NCBI RefSeq assembly: GCF_001661495.1
Contig: NZ_BDDT01000004.1
Location: 277,829-341,828, forward strand
Length of the DNA stretch: 64,000 bases
Origin: Pseudoalteromonas prydzensis
GTDB taxonomy: Bacteria > Pseudomonadota > Gammaproteobacteria > Enterobacterales > Alteromonadaceae
Direction of reading: 5' to 3'
Shown here: piece by piece, positions 48,565-57,141 of the stretch
Position numbering within the stretch: the stretch's first letter is position 1
Layout of the letters: the number at the start of each line of letters is the position of its first letter
Made by a program: the position numbers and the translations under genes
Notes under the pieces: model-generated
What the model saw: the letters and a program-made list of their open reading frames with translations, nothing else
The model's database searches: none
What the model was told of the DNA's origin: nothing

Positions 48565-48597
48565 AAAAGCCAGTAACATTGATGTTACTGGCTTTTT
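48565..48597 (+). terminator. Terminator after tRNA-Leu
   Basis: The stem aaaagccagtaaca / tgttactggctttt with loop ttga is followed by a T-run. Confidence 0.88.
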
Positions 48598-48598
48598 G

Positions 48599-48940
48599 CT
48601 TTTTTATAATGATTATAATTTCAGGATAATCATTATTTAAACGAGTAAAACGCTAATCAATCAACGTATGTTGTTTATATCTCACCTCTATCAAATCCCT
48701 TATGTTCAGTATTTAATATATTGATTTAGTTTTTATTTTACTAAGCTGTTTAATCTTGTTAATTCGATAAGAAAAATATCACGTTTAGAATATAAACATT
48801 TGTGTAAACTTTAATTAGAGTATTTAGCTTTGTTGGTATATTTGCATATTCCACAATAAACAAAAAGCAACTGCCCAATATGTCGTTTTACTCCTATTAT
48901 CTACCCAACTTAGCAAGGCAGCGATTAGGGTTTAACAAGG
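48599..48940. other. AT-rich gap between tRNA-Leu and pilus locus
   Basis: About 340 bases with no open frame or tRNA seen on either strand. It should hold the pilus promoter, but no convincing -35/-10 pair stands out. AAGG at 48937-48940 lies just before the first pilin gene. Confidence 0.4.
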
Positions 48941-49408
48941 ATGATGAAAGCGATGCTATTTTCACTTGCTTGTTACATTCCTATGAGTGGCGCAAGTGAT
49001 GAAGTCAATATAAGGCTAGAAGGGAAAATAACACCACGGTGTGAGTTTTCAACCGCTGCCGAATCACTTCTATTTGATGCCACCGGTTTTGCTAATACAG
49101 AACTAACTATAAATTGTAATGCGCCAATAAAAATTGCTTTACTGTCAAAAAATGGTGGTTTGCGTCATCAACAGAGTAATTTAATTGAAGCCTATTTCTT
49201 AACGATGAGATTACCAGGTAGTGATATGGATATCACAGAGCAGGCGAAGGACCTTATGCTGGAAAAGTCATACGTTATAGATGAAATATTTTTCGATACA
49301 ACAGCGCAATTAGAATTTCAGTTAGAAAAACCACTGCTATTTGCCGGAGAATACAATGATGTACTCCGTATAGAAGTGACTCCATCAGCACTAATAGGTG
49401 GCATTTAA
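48941..49408 (+). CDS. Chaperone-usher pilin-like subunit 1
   Basis: Secreted subunit-like protein of 155 residues with a short signal peptide (near SGA-SD). Two cysteines (TPRCEFS and INCNAPI) about 36 residues apart suggest the disulfide of chaperone-usher pilins, and the C-terminal part (FAGEYNDVLRIEVTP) matches the subunit beta-strand ending. The end extends with ALIGGI. ATGs at 48941, 48944 and 48953 are all possible starts. It is probably a minor or major structural subunit. Confidence 0.75.
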   Translation: MMKAMLFSLACYIPMSGASDEVNIRLEGKITPRCEFSTAAESLLFDATGFANTELTINCNAPIKIALLSKNGGLRHQQSNLIEAYFLTMRLPGSDMDITEQAKDLMLEKSYVIDEIFFDTTAQLEFQLEKPLLFAGEYNDVLRIEVTPSALIGGI

Positions 49409-49452
49409 CCGTTAGGGCAAAGATTATTTAAAAAATTTTAAGGAATAATAAA

Positions 49453-49935
49453 ATGAAAAAATTACTAGTTTTAACTGCAATCGCGACTGCTTTCACTGGT
49501 TCTGCAATGGCTGCAAGTGTTAGCCTAAGTGGTGTTGTTGAGCCTGTTTGTCAAATTTCAGGCGTTGACTCTGTTAATACCTTTAGTGCACTAGCAATTG
49601 GTCATACAGCGCAACATAACATCACAGTTCAATGTAATGACTCTGATGGTGCTGAAATCACTCTTAAATCAACTGAAGGCTTATTAGAAAGCTCTGATCA
49701 TGAAGATCAAGGCATTGCATACCAAGCTACATTTAAAGCGGGTGATTTTGATTTTGCTTTAATTCCTACAAACTGGGCTAATGGTGACAATGATCTATCA
49801 GTTACAGGCACTAGCCCTGGTTCTGTTGCTTTAGCGCAAGGCGTACCAGGTACTTTAGTACTTGAACTACTTGAAGAAGCTGTATTCGCAGGCACTTACA
49901 CAGATACATTACAGATTGCTATCACTGCTCGATAA
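49453..49935 (+). CDS. Chaperone-usher pilin-like subunit 2 (probable major pilin)
   Basis: Secreted subunit of 160 residues with a clean signal peptide (cut near AMA-AS). The disulfide pair is in EPVCQIS and VQCNDSD, and the protein ends in FAGTYTDTLQIAITAR, the pilin strand that contacts the chaperone. It is similar in layout to the preceding gene. The good ribosome site and simple, low-charge sequence suggest the abundant shaft subunit; that is inference. Confidence 0.78.
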   Translation: MKKLLVLTAIATAFTGSAMAASVSLSGVVEPVCQISGVDSVNTFSALAIGHTAQHNITVQCNDSDGAEITLKSTEGLLESSDHEDQGIAYQATFKAGDFDFALIPTNWANGDNDLSVTGTSPGSVALAQGVPGTLVLELLEEAVFAGTYTDTLQIAITAR

Positions 49936-49991
49936 CTTTTCTTCTCCTTTGAAGGCAGCTTTTGCTGCCTTTTATATTTAAGGTTCCCCCA

Positions 49992-50705
49992 ATGAGACTG
50001 TTACTTGTCACTCTTTTTTTATGCACTTGCTTTAATGTGGCCGCCTTTCAAGTTAAACCTATGGTTGCAGAATTAGAAAGCTTAGGCTCACAATCGCAAC
50101 GCACAATGCGAATACTTAATACGTCAAAAGAACCGCTTACGGTGGAGATAAGCGCTAATAATTTAACATTAGATGCAGCAGGAAATGAGCTGCTCTCTGA
50201 AAATGAAGATGATTTTCTTATTCTGCCAATGACGACCGTTATTCCTGTAGGTAAAAGCCAATCAGTATTAATTCGTTATATTGGTGAACCAATGCTGACA
50301 GAGTCTAAGAGCTATCGCATTATTGTTGACCAAGTAGCCGTAGACCTAGCACAAATGAACACATCCGGTGTGGGCATGACATTGAGTTTTCAAACTTTAT
50401 TTAATGTAGTCCCAAAAGATGCCCAGGCAAAGATTGAAATTATGGGTAAAACGATGGTTTCTAAAGGTGTGTGGGAAATTGAGTTAGAAAATAAAGGCAA
50501 CCGCTACGTTAGACTTGCGCAAGAGAAATGGTTAATTCAACAAGATAGTGATGTCTATACCTTAGAAGGAAGAGAGCTTAGTGATGCACTTGTAGGAAAG
50601 TTTTTAATGCCAAACTCTAAACTCAAAGTAAAACTCAAAGTACCTGAAAAATTTGATATTTCTCGCAGTCAATTAGAGATAAAGCTGGATGCGACAACTA
50701 ACTAA
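49992..50705 (+). CDS. Periplasmic pilus chaperone 1 (PapD-like)
   Basis: Two-domain immunoglobulin-like chaperone of 237 residues with a signal peptide (near VAA-FQ). It has the family start FQVKPMVAELESLG and the conserved RYIGEPMLTESKSYRIIVDQ segment. It should bind pilin subunits in the periplasm and pass them to the usher. A frame extends ten codons upstream; the ATG at 49992 with AAGG is preferred. It overlaps the second chaperone gene by 17 bases. Confidence 0.82.
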   Translation: MRLLLVTLFLCTCFNVAAFQVKPMVAELESLGSQSQRTMRILNTSKEPLTVEISANNLTLDAAGNELLSENEDDFLILPMTTVIPVGKSQSVLIRYIGEPMLTESKSYRIIVDQVAVDLAQMNTSGVGMTLSFQTLFNVVPKDAQAKIEIMGKTMVSKGVWEIELENKGNRYVRLAQEKWLIQQDSDVYTLEGRELSDALVGKFLMPNSKLKVKLKVPEKFDISRSQLEIKLDATTN

Positions 50706-51423
50706 GTTTGTATATTTAAGCTTCTTATTTATATTCAATACTGCAAATGCAATCGAATTATCACCGATGGTACTCACTATCGATGCTAAAAACGGACCTT
50801 TTAGTGCAAGCAGCATTATTACGAATACACTAAATCGTGATTTTGCCTTTGACGTTGAAGTTTATAAAATTAACTTCCTAGCCGATGGGCATTTTTTAGA
50901 ATTGCTTGAAGAGCCGCCTTTTTTCATTTTTCCCCCTGCTGCTTTTTTAAAAAAAGGCCAAAGCCAAAAAGTGCAAATTCAATGGCTGGATAATAGACCA
51001 CCTGACAGCGATGAAAGTTATATGGTGACACTTGCAGAGCAAGCTGTTGGTAGTGACTCATCTGCAAATAGCGTAAAAATGCTATTTAATTTTAATTTGA
51101 TTGTTCATTTAGAAAACCCAGTGTTGGATGCTAATTTGCTCCTACGTAAAAGTTGGATAGAGCAAAATGAGATAGTTGCGCTTATCGAAAATATGGGCAA
51201 AGGCAATGCTAGGTTGAGTGATTATGAGATTGCGTTTGAAAATAAAGACGGGTTAACCGAAACCCCTTCTTTTATAACTCTTTACCAAAAACAACAATTA
51301 AAACGCTTAGGAATCGAAGTGTTTTTAGCACCAGGGACGATTAATACGATAAGGATACCATTACCGAGTTCTCTTAACGACTCACGACAAGGGTTGCCAC
51401 TTAATTTACGCTTGGTTCCCTGA
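50689..51423 (+). CDS. Periplasmic pilus chaperone 2 (PapD-like)
   Basis: Second two-domain chaperone of 244 residues with a signal peptide (near ANA-IE). It has IELSPMVLTIDAKNGPFSASSIITNTL, and QKVQIQWLDNRPPDSDESYMVTLAEQ in the region of the conserved subunit-binding site. It is clearly different from chaperone 1, so the two may serve different subunits. The start overlaps chaperone 1 and the end overlaps the usher as TGATG. Confidence 0.8.
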   Translation: MRQLTKFVYLSFLFIFNTANAIELSPMVLTIDAKNGPFSASSIITNTLNRDFAFDVEVYKINFLADGHFLELLEEPPFFIFPPAAFLKKGQSQKVQIQWLDNRPPDSDESYMVTLAEQAVGSDSSANSVKMLFNFNLIVHLENPVLDANLLLRKSWIEQNEIVALIENMGKGNARLSDYEIAFENKDGLTETPSFITLYQKQQLKRLGIEVFLAPGTINTIRIPLPSSLNDSRQGLPLNLRLVP

Positions 51424-53828
51424 TGAAAAAATTGTTGTTATTTTGCTCGTTATTTTTAGTCAGTATAAATGGCTATAGTAAGATTAATCCTAGTAATAGA
51501 ACGATTGAACTTACTGTTGAAAGCTATATAAATAATGCGCCAATTGGTCAAGTAACCTTGAGTATTTCTCCAAGCGATGAGTTTGCATTGCCTTGGCCTG
51601 AAGTCGAAGAAAGCTTTGATAAATTTATGTATCCTAATGAAGTGGGGGAGCTGCGCAGTTTAGTTACAAATCAAATAATAACGGGCGAACAACTGCAACA
51701 GCTTGGCATTGTGGTTGATTTTGATATGGCCAGTTTCTCTTTATATTTGAGTATTCCCTCTGCATTAGTTAAACCGCAAGCACTTAGTTTAAAGCGCAAG
51801 CCTCGTAATTTAAAAGTATCTAAACAAGCTAAAATAAGTGGCTATTTAAACTGGTATGCCAATGCGATCCGCCAGAAAACAGATACCGCTGAAACAGATC
51901 AACAATTAAACTCACGCTTTGAATCCGTAGTTAATATTTCGAACGTGGTTTTTGAAAATGAATTTGAATATTTCTCCAGCTCTAACAGTACAGATGCACA
52001 CGGTAGACGAACATCTTCACGCATTATTTATGATTTACCAGAGTATGGTACCCGGCTGTCACTTGGCGATAATTATGGTATTGGCAGTTACTTTCAATCT
52101 TCGGTTCGGTTTTTAGGGCTGGCACTGGCGAGAGATTTTTCGATGATGTCAGATCGGCAAATAAAACCCACTGCATCGCAAAGTTTTACTTTAGAGAGCA
52201 CTTCTTCAGTGGAGATTATTGTTTCAGGCGTTGTTGTCGACAGGCTTAACCTATCACCGGGTGTTTATTCCTTAAATGATATTCCCATAGAGCAGGGCAG
52301 TAATCAGATCCGTTTACGTATAACCGATAGCGCGGGTATAACGCGAGTAGTCGATTTTGATGTCACCACTGGTTTAGATTTATTAGCTGAGGGGGAGCTA
52401 GAATACCGATTTAATCTTGGTATTCCCTCAACACTAGCAATTGATGGTTTAGAATATTTAACTGACGAACCATTTGTAAGTAGCTACTTTGATTATGGTG
52501 TATCGCCGAGTTGGACCATTGGTGCCAGCCTACAGGCAAATAGCTATACTCAGCAATTAACGGCTAAAAATATTCTAGCCATTGAACTTGGGCAAGTCTC
52601 ATTTGAAGGAGCTCTCAGTTACGCAGAAGATCTGGGTAGTGCATTTAGGTTTGTATATCAAAACTTCACTAATGGTAGCAGCTCAAATCATAATATTAGT
52701 TTGGGTTATGAATATTTATCTGAAGATTTTACGGCTTTAAAAGCTGAACCGAACTCACTGTTAACAGTGCAAACCATAAAGCATACTCTGCAAGGCAACT
52801 ATAACTACTATTTTGGTGAGTCGATGCAATTTGGATTAAGTGCGCGACTACAGCAAAAATATCAAGAAGACGAATTTACTCAAGCTTATGGCGTATCAAC
52901 TAGTGGGCCATTTTCTAAAGGCTGGCGATGGGGGTTGCGTGCTAACTGGGATAACTTAAATGAACAAAGCGACTTAAATTTTGCGTTATCAATTAACTAC
53001 CGATTTGACCAAAATACGCGTTATAACCTAGCTCTTGACACCCGTAATGATAAACAACGGTTAGATTATAGTTACACTGGCAACCAACAATTTGTCGATT
53101 CTAAAACCGTGCGTTTGGGCTTAGAACGTAATGACACACAGCAAGCAGCTATTGATTTTAACGCTCAATACAATGCGAATAGGTTTTTAATTGGCGCTGA
53201 TCATGCCAGTGATTACACGCAGCTTGATGAATCGGGTATTCATCAGTCTAGGGTTAATTTTTCGACCGCTTTAGCATTCGCGGAAACTGATATTGCATTC
53301 GGTAAACCAATTAGTGATAGCTTTGCATTGGTACAAGCTCATCAGTCGATTCAAGATAAGAACATAAAGCTTGGTCGCTCCCAGGAGTATTATCGTGCCG
53401 CAAATGATCAGTTAGGCCCCATCTTATTTAGTGATATTAATTCTTACGATGAAACAACGTTAGCGATTGACATCGATGACTTAGAGCCAGGCTATGATTT
53501 AGGCTCCGGTATATTAGCATTTAAATCAAGCTATAAGTCAGGCTATACAGTTACGATAGGATCGAATGCGAATATAACGGTTGTGGCAAAAGTTATAGCT
53601 AAAGATGGCTTACCAATAGCAGCCGCTGTCGGCACTGCTAGGTGTCCTGAACAACCCGAGTTTAAAGAAAAAGTGTTTTTTACAAATAAGAAAGGGCGAT
53701 TTGCTATTACAGGCTTGATCCCATGTGATTATGTTATTACTTGGACTGACAAAACGCTTAAAGAGTTTAAATTAACGATTGTTGATGGTGAACAATTACA
53801 ACGTTTAGGAGAGATCCATGTACAGTAA
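51423..53828 (+). CDS. Divergent outer-membrane pilus usher
   Basis: Outer-membrane secretion channel for pilus subunits, 801 residues. A signal peptide precedes a usher-like region (for example VVVDRLNLSPGVYSLNDIPIEQGSNQIRLRI, then FDVTTGLDLLAEGELEYRFNLGIPS, which matches usher plug/middle segments), a long beta-barrel and a C-terminal carboxypeptidase regulatory-like domain (GLPIAAAVGTARCPEQPEF, KKGRFAITGLIPCDY). It lacks the obvious FimD/PapC N-terminus, so it appears to belong to a divergent clade. It overlaps the tip-like gene by 11 bases. Confidence 0.78.
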   Translation: MKKLLLFCSLFLVSINGYSKINPSNRTIELTVESYINNAPIGQVTLSISPSDEFALPWPEVEESFDKFMYPNEVGELRSLVTNQIITGEQLQQLGIVVDFDMASFSLYLSIPSALVKPQALSLKRKPRNLKVSKQAKISGYLNWYANAIRQKTDTAETDQQLNSRFESVVNISNVVFENEFEYFSSSNSTDAHGRRTSSRIIYDLPEYGTRLSLGDNYGIGSYFQSSVRFLGLALARDFSMMSDRQIKPTASQSFTLESTSSVEIIVSGVVVDRLNLSPGVYSLNDIPIEQGSNQIRLRITDSAGITRVVDFDVTTGLDLLAEGELEYRFNLGIPSTLAIDGLEYLTDEPFVSSYFDYGVSPSWTIGASLQANSYTQQLTAKNILAIELGQVSFEGALSYAEDLGSAFRFVYQNFTNGSSSNHNISLGYEYLSEDFTALKAEPNSLLTVQTIKHTLQGNYNYYFGESMQFGLSARLQQKYQEDEFTQAYGVSTSGPFSKGWRWGLRANWDNLNEQSDLNFALSINYRFDQNTRYNLALDTRNDKQRLDYSYTGNQQFVDSKTVRLGLERNDTQQAAIDFNAQYNANRFLIGADHASDYTQLDESGIHQSRVNFSTALAFAETDIAFGKPISDSFALVQAHQSIQDKNIKLGRSQEYYRAANDQLGPILFSDINSYDETTLAIDIDDLEPGYDLGSGILAFKSSYKSGYTVTIGSNANITVVAKVIAKDGLPIAAAVGTARCPEQPEFKEKVFFTNKKGRFAITGLIPCDYVITWTDKTLKEFKLTIVDGEQLQRLGEIHVQ

Positions 53829-54654
53829 AAGTCTTTTATTTTTAAGCGTGTTAAGTGTAAACAGTTTTGCCCAATGTGATGCGCGTTTTGCGAATATCAG
53901 TCAAAACAATGATGACATAGCTGTCTATCGACAATCACAGTCTTATGACTCAAAGATTGAGTTTTCGGTGAAGGCCATTAACAATGACCAATGTCAACTT
54001 AAAGTGATGGTTGAAAGTGAAAATCATAGTTTTTTTATCTCCGATAATAATCGTTTCGAATTTTTTATTGAATCGTCCACAACGAATACCGGCAGTGTAA
54101 AGCAGCCTATTTTTAATATAGAGCAACTAGAGTTAGCAGTTAATTTAACATTAAAAAGCGGAACATTTGTAAAAGCAGGCGCGTATTCTGACATGCTCAC
54201 ATTTAGGTTACTTGATGACAAGCAGCAAGAGCTGGATGTACAAGAAATATCGGTTAATACTTTAATAGAACCCAATGTGAGTCTGTCATTATTGGGCTTT
54301 AATAGTACAGACCATACGGTTCAATTAGGTGAACTGTACTCAGGGCAAGAATATACAAATTTACCCACTTTAAAAGTAGTTACCAACTCAGATGTACAAA
54401 TGACCATTGATTCTCAAAATGCTGGTTTTTTACAAAATATCTTATATAAACAACAGTACCAGATCGATTATCAACTTAATGTAAATCAAACCTGGTATGA
54501 ACTGAATAAAGCCCAGTTGTTAACTATTAAGAGTAGTATGTCATCCGCAGACGTATTTTTACCACTCAAAGTTTTGGTAAAAGATATTAGTAAACGACCC
54601 GCAGGGAGTTACGAAGATACAATAAGGATCAGTATTAGCCCATTACACTACTGA
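53818..54654 (+). CDS. Two-domain tip-like pilus protein
   Basis: Secreted protein of 278 residues, the last gene of the pilus operon, with a signal peptide (near SFA-QC). Two immunoglobulin-like halves are visible: residues about 20-150 (with cysteines QCDAR and DQCQL) and about 150-278, which ends in GSYEDTIRISISPLHY, the pilin-type strand. This arrangement and place resemble tip adhesins of alternative and archaic pili. The binding target is unknown. Its 3' end overlaps the convergent regulator gene by 20 bases. Confidence 0.7.
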   Translation: MYSKSLLFLSVLSVNSFAQCDARFANISQNNDDIAVYRQSQSYDSKIEFSVKAINNDQCQLKVMVESENHSFFISDNNRFEFFIESSTTNTGSVKQPIFNIEQLELAVNLTLKSGTFVKAGAYSDMLTFRLLDDKQQELDVQEISVNTLIEPNVSLSLLGFNSTDHTVQLGELYSGQEYTNLPTLKVVTNSDVQMTIDSQNAGFLQNILYKQQYQIDYQLNVNQTWYELNKAQLLTIKSSMSSADVFLPLKVLVKDISKRPAGSYEDTIRISISPLHY

Positions 54655-55243
54655 TCTTATCGCTATTATGCTGGCACCACTTAATAGCCTGTTGTTTATT
54701 TTTGACGGCGAGTTTGGTATAAATTTTATGTAAGTGAACACGAACAGTACCTTCACTTATAAATAGTTTATCAGCGATTTGAACGCTACTTAAACCATTG
54801 TTTAAATGGTTTAATACTTTGAGTTCTTTGGTGGTTAAGTTAACTGACTTTGCGTTACTGAGCTCTTCGTTAGCTAAGTATTCGCGCATCCAATTATCGG
54901 TGATCGCTCGAGGAAACCACAATTCACCCTGGTTTATCGCTTGTAGACCTTGATTAATCACAGCCAGGTTCGTATCTTGATAAAAAATTCCTTTAAGATT
55001 TGGCCAATCTTTCAAACTTTTAGGAAACTCTTCTTTTGGCACATCAAAAATAGCTAAGGATACGCAATCAGATAATTGCATAAAATTAGCGATTTGTTCT
55101 TGGCTAGAGAGTGTAGAAAGTGAGGCGTACTTTACCATGAGTACGTTATATTCTTTTGAGACGATAAATAACGGCGAAAAACTACCATCGTTGTAAAAAG
55201 ATAGATTGCCCTGATTGTGTTGCGACAGTTTATTGATGTCCAT
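54635..55243 (-). CDS. LuxR-type regulator, CsgD/VpsT-like
   Basis: DNA-binding regulator of 202 residues. The C-terminal HTH (about residues 137-194) reads LTTKELKVLNHLNNGLSSVQIADKLFISEGTVRVHLHKIYTKL. The N-terminal half resembles the receiver of CsgD/VpsT: KGIFYQDTNL, NQGLQAINQGELWFPR. The W109-F-P-R112 segment sits at the position of the VpsT c-di-GMP motif W[FLM][TS]R, with P in place of T or S. It is convergent with the pilus operon and probably controls it; that is inference. Confidence 0.8.
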   Translation of the reverse strand: MDINKLSQHNQGNLSFYNDGSFSPLFIVSKEYNVLMVKYASLSTLSSQEQIANFMQLSDCVSLAIFDVPKEEFPKSLKDWPNLKGIFYQDTNLAVINQGLQAINQGELWFPRAITDNWMREYLANEELSNAKSVNLTTKELKVLNHLNNGLSSVQIADKLFISEGTVRVHLHKIYTKLAVKNKQQAIKWCQHNSDKISSVMG

Positions 55244-55318
55244 AATGATTCCATTCCCTGAAAACCAATACTATATTACTAAAAAAGCTCAAAATCAACG
55301 TGTAACTATTATGTAGTA

Positions 55319-55350
55319 TGGGCACACTAGGGTGTGCCCGCTATTTTTAT
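55319..55350. terminator. Hairpin between the small lipoprotein gene and the regulator gene
   Basis: The stem gggcacac / gtgtgccc (55320-55339) is followed on the plus strand by tattttt. Its role on the minus strand, where the neighbouring genes lie, is uncertain. Confidence 0.4.
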
Positions 55351-55499
55351 AATGAACCACCCATACCAATGCTTGGGTTTACATAAACAGGGCCTACTTT
55401 AAAAGGGGCGCTAACATTTAGGCTAGCGTAAGGGCTGCACGAAGCTAACAACAGTGTCATAGCGCTTACGCTGGCTATTTTTATCAATCGTTTTTTCAT
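55347..55499 (-). CDS. Small lipoprotein, 50 residues, not previously recognised
   Basis: A short frame of 50 codons starts at ATG 55499, overlapping the stop of the VOC lipoprotein gene as ATGA. It encodes a signal sequence with lipobox LASC (C21), then a mature part of about 30 residues: SPYASLNVSAPFKVGPVYVNPSIGMGGSL. Residues PFKVGPVYVNPSIGMGG recall short outer-membrane glycine-rich lipoproteins. I cannot name the family. Translational coupling and a clear lipobox make it a probable real gene. Confidence 0.68.
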   Translation of the reverse strand: MKKRLIKIASVSAMTLLLASCSPYASLNVSAPFKVGPVYVNPSIGMGGSL

Positions 55500-56341
55500 T
55501 TTAGAGTCTCCTGAATTACTAAACCAGCGCCCGCTGGATCACGAATTATTGCAACAGTACCGTTACGCACTGCATCATCAGGGGCCATCAGCACTTGCCC
55601 TCCTGCAGCGGTTACTTTTAATATAGTTGCATCCACATCGGCTACCTTAATGTAGTTAACCCACGTATTGCCTATTTCAGCATCCGGTTTTTTGACAAAC
55701 CCAAAAGCAGGGCTATTGTTGATTTTTAAGAACGAATAGTTAGTGCCAAACAGGGTTTTTTGTGCCGTACTATAAGCTGCAAGTTGTTGGTAAAAGGCGC
55801 TGCTGGCAGCGGGATCACCGCTCCAGACTTCTTGCCAGATCCAGCTATTATTATTTACTGTTAGGGCTGGATCGCCATTGATTGTATTTATCACTGAGAA
55901 TAAAGCACCTTGTGGGTCCTCTAATACTGCAACCTCGCCACGTCCTGCAATGGTTGTTTTAGCAATCAATGTTTTACCACCAGCGGAATTTGTGGCTTTG
56001 ACCACGCCATCAACATCAGCGACAGACACCAGCGCTAACCAATGGCTATTATTTTGACTGTTATCAAGCTCAGCCATACCGGCAATAATTTGGCCATTGC
56101 TGCTGACTAACAGATAGTCTTCGTTAACTGCTTGAAATTGCCAATCAAAGACCGCTTTGTAAAAAGCTTGGGATTGTTTTAGATCCGGTGTAACTAAGTC
56201 ATGCCAAACAACATGTCCTAGCTGTTTAGTACCACTATCGCTGATAGCGGGTAAGCTGATTTGCGTAAGCTGACAGCCAGTTAAAGCAGCAGCTAACGCG
56301 CCGCTTAACAGCAAAGGTTTTAAAAAGTGTTTAATAGCCAA
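55496..56341 (-). CDS. VOC-family lipoprotein with two glyoxalase-like domains
   Basis: Predicted lipoprotein of 281 residues with lipobox LTGC. Two vicinal oxygen chelate (glyoxalase/dioxygenase-like) domains follow: one at about residues 43-150 (HVVWHDLVTPDLKQSQAFYKAVFDW), another at about 165-280 (WQEVWSGDPAASSAFYQQLAAY). Members often bind small ligands or metal; the substrate is unknown. The start TTG at 56341 follows AAGGAG at the right distance; an upstream ATG would add 19 residues with no signal value. The stop overlaps the 50-residue lipoprotein gene. Confidence 0.82.
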   Translation of the reverse strand: MAIKHFLKPLLLSGALAAALTGCQLTQISLPAISDSGTKQLGHVVWHDLVTPDLKQSQAFYKAVFDWQFQAVNEDYLLVSSNGQIIAGMAELDNSQNNSHWLALVSVADVDGVVKATNSAGGKTLIAKTTIAGRGEVAVLEDPQGALFSVINTINGDPALTVNNNSWIWQEVWSGDPAASSAFYQQLAAYSTAQKTLFGTNYSFLKINNSPAFGFVKKPDAEIGNTWVNYIKVADVDATILKVTAAGGQVLMAPDDAVRNGTVAIIRDPAGAGLVIQETLK

Positions 56342-56647
56342 GGTGATACTCCTTTCATTTATATTTCCAGCAGAGTAATAATCTCTACACAATCTCAATA
56401 GTCATTTATATTTATTGAGGCGGTTTATATTGCCAATCTTTGCAAATAATTCAACGCTTAAAGAATAGTCTATAAATCACAAAGTAAGCGGTAGTTTTAA
56501 AAATTTAGTTTGCTTTATTTGGATGCAAAAAGCATATGTTCAATAAACACTGCTTTGGTTTATTCCAGCTGGGTGGAAAGTGTTTGTGTTTTTTAACTTG
56601 AAAGGGAAGTGTGTGGGTAACAAATAATGTTTATTTATGATCAAAAT

Positions 56648-56670
56648 AGGCTGCCTACAATAGGCAGCCT
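56648..56670 (-). terminator. Terminator of the coiled-coil lipoprotein gene
   Basis: A perfect ten-base-pair stem (aggctgccta / taggcagcct, loop caa) is followed by TATTTT on the minus strand, seven bases after the stop. Confidence 0.82.
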
Positions 56671-56677
56671 AGTGAAA

Positions 56678-57046
56678 TTAGTTATTACTTTCTTTTTCAC
56701 GTTCTTCACGTGCAGCTTGTAATTCGTCAACGAGCTGTTGCGCTTTTTGCTTGGTTTTCTCTGTTAATTCACCAGCGGCTTCTTTACTTTCAATCCAGGC
56801 ATCAAGGGCAACTTCTTTGCCATCGTCGTACATATCAAGACCCAATTTTTTACTTTCTTGCAGCAGTTCATCAAGTGACTCACCTTTAAACTCATTGGTG
56901 GTTTCTTTCACTTCATCCCATGCCTCACTGATCGCTTGTTGAGCTTCAGCTTTGGCTTCTGCTGTATCTTCTTTTACTTCTTTGGCATCTTCACAACCTG
57001 TTAGCGCTACACAGCCTAATAAAACTAAACTTGCTAATTTGTTCAT
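56678..57046 (-). CDS. Small helical lipoprotein
   Basis: Protein of 122 residues with lipobox LTGC (C18) and a mature part that is almost entirely helical and highly charged (KEDTAEAKAEAQQAISEAWDEVKE... EKTKQKAQQLVDELQAAREEREKE). This resembles small heptad-repeat lipoproteins of unknown role. No enzymatic domain is seen. It is transcribed alone. Confidence 0.72.
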   Translation of the reverse strand: MNKLASLVLLGCVALTGCEDAKEVKEDTAEAKAEAQQAISEAWDEVKETTNEFKGESLDELLQESKKLGLDMYDDGKEVALDAWIESKEAAGELTEKTKQKAQQLVDELQAAREEREKESNN

Positions 57047-57141
57047 ATTTGTTCCCTTGTATAATAATTATGTCCCAAGGAATATTTCCTCTGGTACAGT
57101 ATTGATGACAATCTCAAAACAAGCAATATACAGGCTGGAAA

